NCBI GenBank assembly: GCA_012845835.1
Contig: JABAKD010000011.1
Coordinates: forward strand, 10,912,381-10,976,380
Length of the DNA stretch: 64,000 nucleotides
Source: Undaria pinnatifida
Lineage: Eukaryota; Sar; Phaeophyceae; Laminariales; Alariaceae
Direction: 5' to 3'
The notes beneath the pieces were generated by a model, which was not told the origin of the DNA, did no database searches, and was given only the letters and a program-made list of their open reading frames with translations. The position numbers and the translations under genes were made by a program. Positions 58,351 to 64,000 of this stretch are shown here, piece by piece; the stretch's first letter is position 1; each line of letters opens with the position of its first letter.

Positions 58351-59599
58351 AGCCAAATGCATTGCTTTTTTGTGAGTACAATCCATAACCCACGGTCTCA
58401 GCAGCAGCGGCACATAGGTTCTCACAGGCTCATCTCCCAGCAATCGCTCAAATCGTCCAGGATTCCTGTCATCACGGTGGGCAGGTTCCAGTGTTAAACG
58501 CCTCACTAAAAGTTTGCGCGTATTTGAGAGTTCCTTCAGCTCCCCTTGTGGGACCAACCGCTTTATTTCCGATATCTCTACTGTATCAGGTATTGTTTCT
58601 TCGGTGATTTCTCCCACAGGAACACTTGAGTGCAAAAACTCAATTGCGATTCTTGCGGATTCGCCTTTCATTTGTGCTTCAGCCCGTTCAATTGCCGTCT
58701 TTTCACACAATTTTTCACCGAACTCCCTCGCTTTTATGCTGTCCAATTCTTCTTCCGGAAGCCCTTCATTATTATCAGTAGGATCGGGACTACGTAGGAG
58801 TATGTATGGTACATCGGACAATTGTCCGGCAGAATACTCCCGTATTGTTGCTAGAGGTTGGATTAACGGCTTATTGCCGTGATCGGTACGTTGCATTGGT
58901 CCGATTGTGTGCATATTTCCGAAGTGGTGTGGGAGCTCGCAGCCTTTGTGCTCGCCCCACTCGTTCACTCCACTTCCCGACCTGTCTCTCCAGACCAAGG
59001 TCTTATTAACACAACATCTCTTCCTCCAGAAGTCACGGATTCACCAACAGCTTTGGTCTACGCATACCCCTTTCTGGAAGTACTCTGGCGCTAATCATCT
59101 GATCGTAGTACCTTCCTAACTTTAGTTGATCGGCCAAAGGGGTTGCGCTTACTTTCCCTACAGCAATAGAGATAGACTCGAATTCGGTTTCACTATCCGC
59201 TGCTACACTCGGCTTGACTTCGCCGCTTCGAACTCGCATTTCTTCCGGGGGCCTATTCCAGTGATCCATACGGTTCGGACGGCCACAACTCGGCATGGTG
59301 CTCGGCACAACGGGTTGTGTAAAAAGGGAGGACGCAGAATTAATGCTCGGCGGAGATCTGGGGTAATTACTTCCAACACTACCCGGAAGGCAACTAATAT
59401 TTGAATCCCCACCCTCACCGTTCTTAAACAGATGGCGTTCTGCTTCTTGGCCAGGAATTGCAGTGTGCAATACAGTTCCGACCGAATTTTCATGTTTCGC
59501 CGCCGCAGGCTGATGTTCCCTGACGACGCGCTTCCTTGCTCCACCTGCAGAGGAGAGCGAGGGAAGAGACGGCCGCAATGCTTCCGGCGCGGGGGCCAA
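58351..59599 (-). pseudogene. Remnant between gag and integrase
   Basis: ORFs at 58998-58288 and 59599-59033 on the minus strand encode Glu-rich and Pro/Ser-rich sequence. The first ends in VRTYVPLLLRPWVMDCTHKK, the usual lead-in to the integrase zinc module. TDHGNKP near its start resembles the HGN motif that follows RNase H in related elements. RT and RNase H themselves are not found, so a deletion between gag and this point is likely. Confidence 0.6.
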
Positions 59600-59614
59600 C
59601 CTACCGTTGCCATT

Positions 59615-59863
59615 TCATGTATTTCTACGATTTTTCTCGCGGCGGGTCTGCGCCCATTGACACAAGCGCTGTTGCCAACGGCGCCATCTCTTTTCAGCCT
59701 CATCTGGGGTACCATCACCAACAGCAGGATTAATTAATTCGGAGCGATTCATTTTTTTTTTCGGACATTCTCTAGCGAAATTATTCTCATTAACACAGTT
59801 GAAACAGTGTGGCCCATATAATGCGCGGGCAGCACCACGCTCTTCTGGAGATTTGAACAGCAC
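59615..59863 (-). pseudogene. Nucleocapsid-like fragment with altered zinc knuckle
   Basis: CFNCVNENNFARECPKKK matches the CX2CX4HX4C gag knuckle in spacing, but the His is Asn (codon AAT). It is followed by basic residues. A one-base change from CAT would explain it. RNA binding through this knuckle would be impaired. Confidence 0.75.
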
Positions 59864-60559
59864 ATAAAAAGGAGGGTCTTATTATTACGTCCGAACCCAC
59901 CCCGTTCCCTCATGATGGCATGGATACGCCCAAATTCCTTACGCTTGTCCTCGAAATAGTCTCCCTCGACCGACATTATCCCGCCGTGCGGCCTACCACG
60001 AGAGGCGTGGTGGTATACCCTACTGCTATTATTGTGCGTTCCCCCCTGACAAACGCACTGACGCGGTCGCACGCATCTGGTTGAGGGCAAGGTCTTCCAA
60101 AGACCCCATGAGCTCATCTACACTGTTGAACGGCAAAGTTCGTAAATTCCTTCCCGCAAAAATTTGAGCACCCAAACCCGCAAACTGATCGTCAACCCCA
60201 GTTTTAATGGCTATTTGTAGAGTGCCATCTTCTGGAGCAACACTCCCCACACACCGCACGTTTCCCAATAACAACCTCAACTCAGACAGGTACGTACTAA
60301 AAGGCGTTCCTGCCAGGACAACCAAGTTTTGCAATGCCTCCATAACTGCTGCAGGTGTCGCTGTACTCAGATGCCTACATAAAATCCGTGTATAACGTGC
60401 TGCAAAACGTCCGGACCTGACCGTCCAGAATCTTGGAGCCGTCCTCCTTGTGCGAACGCATTGGACACCATACCCTTTAGCGCCGACACCTGGGGAGCGG
60501 TGGGACGAACAGCACGAAGAACGTGGCGCTCGATGCATTTTTCTCAACGTTTTGTCCAT
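59749..60559 (-). pseudogene. Capsid-like part of gag
   Basis: Frames at 60559-60029 and 60117-59749 together encode a helical region with ILCRHLSTATPAAVMEAL, PFSTYLSELRLLLGNV and FNSVDELMGSLEDLALNQM, leading to the zinc knuckle. Composition, position and the downstream knuckle indicate a gypsy-like capsid. At least one frameshift separates it from the sequence upstream. Confidence 0.6.
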
Positions 60560-60764
60560 GATATGGGGTGGAAATCATCACACGCGAGACGGAGGCTGGA
60601 CACGGCATCACGCAAGGCTGACGTGAACTGTACCAAGTCAAAGACGTTGTTGGTAGAACTAAACGGAATAGGGGGTATGGGCATCAATACACGTGTATCC
60701 ATACGCGCATATGCCTTTCGCGTCGCGGTTGTTGTAAACTGGTCAGGTCATCATCCGGCTGGGT

Positions 60765-62394
60765 CTAAACAACTGGCGGAGCTACGATCGATACTGTTGG
60801 AGCAACATTACCAGCGGAATTCGCATTTGCACTAACAGTCACGGGTTCAGTCACCACAACAGAGACAACCCCGAGCCCCGAATCAGCCATATTACGCCAA
60901 TCTACCCCACCAGCCGGGAAAAAATCGTGACCAGGAACACAACGCCCAGTATCACCGTGACCTCCATCATAACCCGACTCAACAGTGCCACCTGTACTCG
61001 GACCACCACCCATAACACCACCTGCTATAGGGGCTCCTCCCGCCACAGCACTACCACCAATACCCTCACTACCAACGCCACCCTCCAAAACACCAACTAC
61101 CCTTCCCGCTACTCCACCCAACTCGTCGCACCTCTTGAGCCTTGCCCCCTGGCACCTCGGTGACCTTGGTGATGCTGGCCATAATGCTGGGCATGGAACC
61201 GGTCGACACGGGAACCCCTGGTGTGGTGGCTCCCTTTGTGTCCTGGTCCGGAGAAATTTGCATTTCTCCTTTTCGGGCCATCCGTCAGGTGCTGTGGAGG
61301 GGGTAACTGCGGCGGGGGAGCGGGCCCGGCCGGAGTCTTGGAAATGGTGGGAGCCGACGAAGACGACCCCCCCCCCGCCGGTGGCGTTGGCGGGGTTTCC
61401 CCCATGCATGCAAGCACCATCCCATGGATGTCCAGGTGGGACATCCCCGGGGAAGACGCTTGAACCATCTTGTAGAGCTCTATCTGGCGCCTCATACGCG
61501 CTACCACCGGGTCGTCACCCACTACCTCGGGCCCCACCGCAACAGGTGTAGATGTAAGTGCCGTGGTAGTTGTCGCGGGCGCGGGAGGCGGCCTTGGAGG
61601 AAGCGAAACAGCAGGTGCCGACGGAGTAGCAGCAGGTGCAGAAATCGTCGCGGTCACTGTTGATGGGGTCACCCGTAAGGCAGCGGCGGCTGATGCCGCA
61701 GACGAACGAGCGTCTCTGCTGCTGCCTACGCCGACGATGCAGCAACAGACGAAGAGGGTGCGGATGCCGCCATGTCACGCGCCAGGCCTGCCCGGGCCTC
61801 AACATGGCGCTGAGAGGGTGTCCATTCCCTCCTTGGCAAGATAGGCTTGCCAACCGCGTCTGCAGCACAGACCGCCGGGACGCGCGCTGCTTTCCGTTGC
61901 GCCCGTTTGGCGTTTGTTTCCGCCGTTGCTGCTGCCACTGCCGCGGCGGCTCGGTCAAGAAGTGTCTTCTGCCGTTTTTCGTCCGCCACGGCCCGGCGCA
62001 ACAGATCGTTTGTGGTTGCGTAAATGCCATCATAGGCGGCTTTGTTTTCACTTTTCCTCGCCTCCTGTACCCGGACCTGCGCCGCCAACGTCTGTGATAT
62101 GTCCCTTTCCTTCTGGGCCCCCCGCTGTAAGACAATGTCCTGAAGTTGGCGCTCGTAGTCCCGACGCTCCCGGGCAAGGCGACGGTGCGTGGCCTCCAGG
62201 GCCGCCAGGTCGGGAGAGGCCTCCACCTGTCGAGTTTTAGCCGCAGCGAACTCAGCAGCAGCACGGTCGACCTCTGCGCGAGATCGCGATGCCTCGTGTT
62301 GTAGTTCCGGAACCTTCTGCTTCGCGGCGCGTGAGGAACGTCCGCGGGAACGACCGGGGGAAACCAGACAAGTAAATCGGTTAGCGGTGGCCAC
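60765..62394 (-). other. Coiled-coil and Pro/Gly-rich middle of the 5' ORF region
   Basis: The frame at 62394-61726 (about 220 codons) is Ala/Arg/Glu-rich with heptad-like patterning (AEVDRAAAEFAAAKTRQVE, RRLARERRDYERQLQDIVL), a good coiled-coil candidate. The frame at 61672-61109 is Pro/Ser/Thr-rich with a short conserved-looking block MRRQIELYKMVQASSPGM, then His/Gly/Arg-rich. These frames overlap in different phases, so frame changes must be present or the gag was longer. Not recognised beyond gag-like position. Confidence 0.5.
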
Positions 62395-63869
62395 GGCGGG
62401 ACGCGGCCAGGCCTCCGGGGACGCCGGCGCAGTCTACATGAACCACTACCTTAGCCGGTGAACCCGAATCAGAGTCCGAGTCTGAGTACACAGGGGATTC
62501 TGTGCTGAAACTTCCTATGGAGCGCGCGTATTGTTCATCGGCTGCTTCCTGCACCGCCCGTTCGGCCGCGTTGGCGGCATTCAATTCCGCCTGGACGGCG
62601 CGGGCTAACATCTCACCCGTCTGGTAGCTGCTACGCGTGACAGCTACGGGGGGCGCCACAGCTGCTCCCCCAACCTCTTTGGGCTCTACCTTCACCCTGT
62701 GAGTGCGACCATCTTGTACTACCACGGGCACGATGGCCCCACCTGGCCCTGCGGCCGTGGTTACCACGTTCGCGTTCGAATCGAAACCAACTGCCCGCAT
62801 GCGATCTTCATGCGACCAACCCAATCGTAAAGACAACATGCTCAAGTCCGCAACGTCTGATCCCGACGGCGGACGACCCAACTCAGTCAAGGCTCTTACC
62901 GTGTCACCAGGCTCCCACAGCAGGAGGCGCGGAGGCAGCAACTGGTCCAGGCGCCGGGCCCTTCCCATCAGGCCAGGGGGGGACGACGGGGGAGGGCGGG
63001 GTGTCGTTCCCTCCCTTCCCTCCCTTCCCAGGCGGGGAGGACGGGCGGGCTTCGGGTGATTTGGCTGCGGCCACATCCCGGTACGACATAAAACGCACAG
63101 GAAAATCCAGGAGGAATTTTGGTGACAACGACATTGGTGGGGGTGTCGGGATGGGGTGTGACGAGAGTCCCTCAACATGCGAGGAAGGACTACCCTGACC
63201 CGAATGATTTCTACCGTCACTACTCCCGTGGCGAGCACGTTGCTTGCTCGGCAAAAAGTCCGCAAAGCTGCGGGCGGAAGGGCGTGGTAAATCTTTTTGG
63301 GACGAAAAATTGCGTACACCAGGGGTTTGCTTACTCGCTTTTTGAGACGAAAAAATGCGTACGCGAGGACTTTGCTGACTCGTAGTGGCAGGCGGCCCGC
63401 TACCGTGTTGCATGACCGTACTGGTGCGATGCGCGGCAACACTACCATCATGACTGCGAGGGACGTATCGAGGCGACCACAGGCCCATACTCAGCGCAGT
63501 ATCCGATAGAGCAAGAGAAGGAGTAGGCGACGAGGCAGCACTAGACGGTGAAACATTATTTTGCATCATGCTACGCGTGGCTGCTTCTTGGTCAGATGCG
63601 CTACTCGTTTCATGGCGACGATAATGCTCACGGCCCTCCCAACCAGCGACCGTATTATCCGTAGGTATCGACGGGCTACCGCGGGTACTCCCACCCGATG
63701 ACCCAGGGTCAACCCCCTGAGCACACCCGACAGCGTCACGCGCCTGCGCGCGCGCCGCCCTACGTTGAGACCTTGTACGAGGAACGCTAACAGACAGGTC
63801 TACCCCCTGCCGATGAGCGTCCCTCCCCTTCCCGAAACTCTGCTTACCCATTTTGGTGGCAGAAGGCAT
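62381..63869 (-). other. N-terminal ORF region of the gypsy-like element
   Basis: Starts at a true ATG at 63869 (MPSATKMGKQSFGKGRD), about 50 bp after the 5' LTR. It is Ser/Pro/Arg-rich and disordered for about 200 codons, contains a repeated NFSSQK/IFSSQK motif, then LSPKFLLDFPVRFMSYRDV. The reading continues after about 63000 in another frame with WEPGDTVRALTELGRPPSG and LSLRLGWSHEDRMRAVGFD. Function unknown; probably the start of gag. Confidence 0.55.
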
Positions 63870-63918
63870 GATCTCCGCGATGAACCGAGAAGGACACAGA
63901 ACTGCTCGACGACGCCGT

Positions 63919-64000
63919 TGAAAGGATAAGGAGTGCTCGCTGACTCCTTTGCAGATGCTGATGTGTGCTGGTTGCTGGTGTTCGTGGTGTCAGTACAGTG
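63919..64000 (-). repeat. 5' LTR of the gypsy-like element, cut by the window edge
   Basis: 82 bp identical to 55306-55387. The rest, including the outer border and target duplication, lies beyond the window. Confidence 0.93.

Larger units (their letters stand above)
55306..64000 (-). mobile_element. Large LTR retrotransposon (Ty3/gypsy-like), minus strand, truncated by the window
   Basis: TGAAAGGATAAGGAGTGCTC starts at 55306 and again at 63919, in direct repeat 8613 bp apart, and the match continues unbroken to the window edge. On the minus strand the order is 5' LTR (63919 onward), gag-like region (about 63.9-59.6 kb), zinc knuckle, integrase (58.3-57.2 kb), polypurine tract, 3' LTR. No segment encodes the reverse transcriptase YxDD box or RNase H, and the gap between the zinc knuckle and the integrase is too short for them. 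Several frameshifts break the remaining frames. The primer site after the 5' LTR reads ACGGCGTCGTCGAGCAG and does not start with the usual TGG. Confidence 0.9.

Noticed and set aside
59203-59721. 172-codon minus-strand ORF inside the gypsy-like element
   Set aside because: It overlaps the knuckle-side and 59033-59599 frames in another phase and lacks retroelement motifs; read as a shadow frame.

Overview
The window is eukaryotic nuclear DNA. Genes are split into short exons of about 70-220 bp by GT-AG introns of roughly 0.3-3 kb that are full of repeats, and no bacterial operon or ribosome-binding-site architecture is visible. The mix of Ty1/copia and Ty3/gypsy-like elements, MITE-like elements, tRNA-derived repeats and intron-dense genes would fit a large-genome alga of the stramenopile type, such as a brown alga. 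That placement is an inference; no lineage marker settles it.

Layout. (1) 1-1.83 kb holds two adjacent copies of an 0.8-kb terminal-inverted-repeat (TIR) element. (2) 2.7-11.49 kb, plus strand, is a ten-exon gene for the delta subunit of eIF2B, the guanine-nucleotide exchange factor of translation initiation. Its introns carry two further TIR elements and a tRNA-like SINE head. (3) 11.69-19.06 kb, minus strand, is an eight-exon gene for a PP2A regulatory subunit of the B'' (PR72/PR130, EF-hand) class. The two genes converge, with stop codons about 200 bp apart. Every exon junction I placed in both genes keeps GT-AG borders and reading phase. (4) 19-31 kb is repeat-rich and has no convincing gene: satellites based on GACCC, inverted repeats, and 200-300 bp tandem blocks. 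(5) 31.42-34.49 kb is a decayed copia-type element with two LTRs of about 285 bp, containing a 145-bp-armed hairpin. (6) 34.5-49.6 kb is repeats again, including a 1.3-kb compound microsatellite expanded inside a copy of the TIR element seen at 3-4 kb. (7) 49.68-52.13 kb, minus strand, is a probable four-exon cysteine-rich gene of unknown function. (8) 52.3-55.3 kb is tandem tRNA-derived repeats and minisatellites. (9) 55.31 kb to the right edge is a large LTR retrotransposon on the minus strand. It keeps gag-like and integrase remnants, has no visible reverse transcriptase, and its 5' LTR runs off the window.

The two certain genes act in separate housekeeping systems (translation initiation control and protein dephosphorylation). 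Nothing in the sequence ties them functionally beyond their tail-to-tail arrangement. I did not find a new multi-gene system. The most unusual material is structural: long TIRs, a young hairpin in the copia element, duplicated splice-donor segments in an intron, the microsatellite expansion, and an integrase lacking its first catalytic aspartate.
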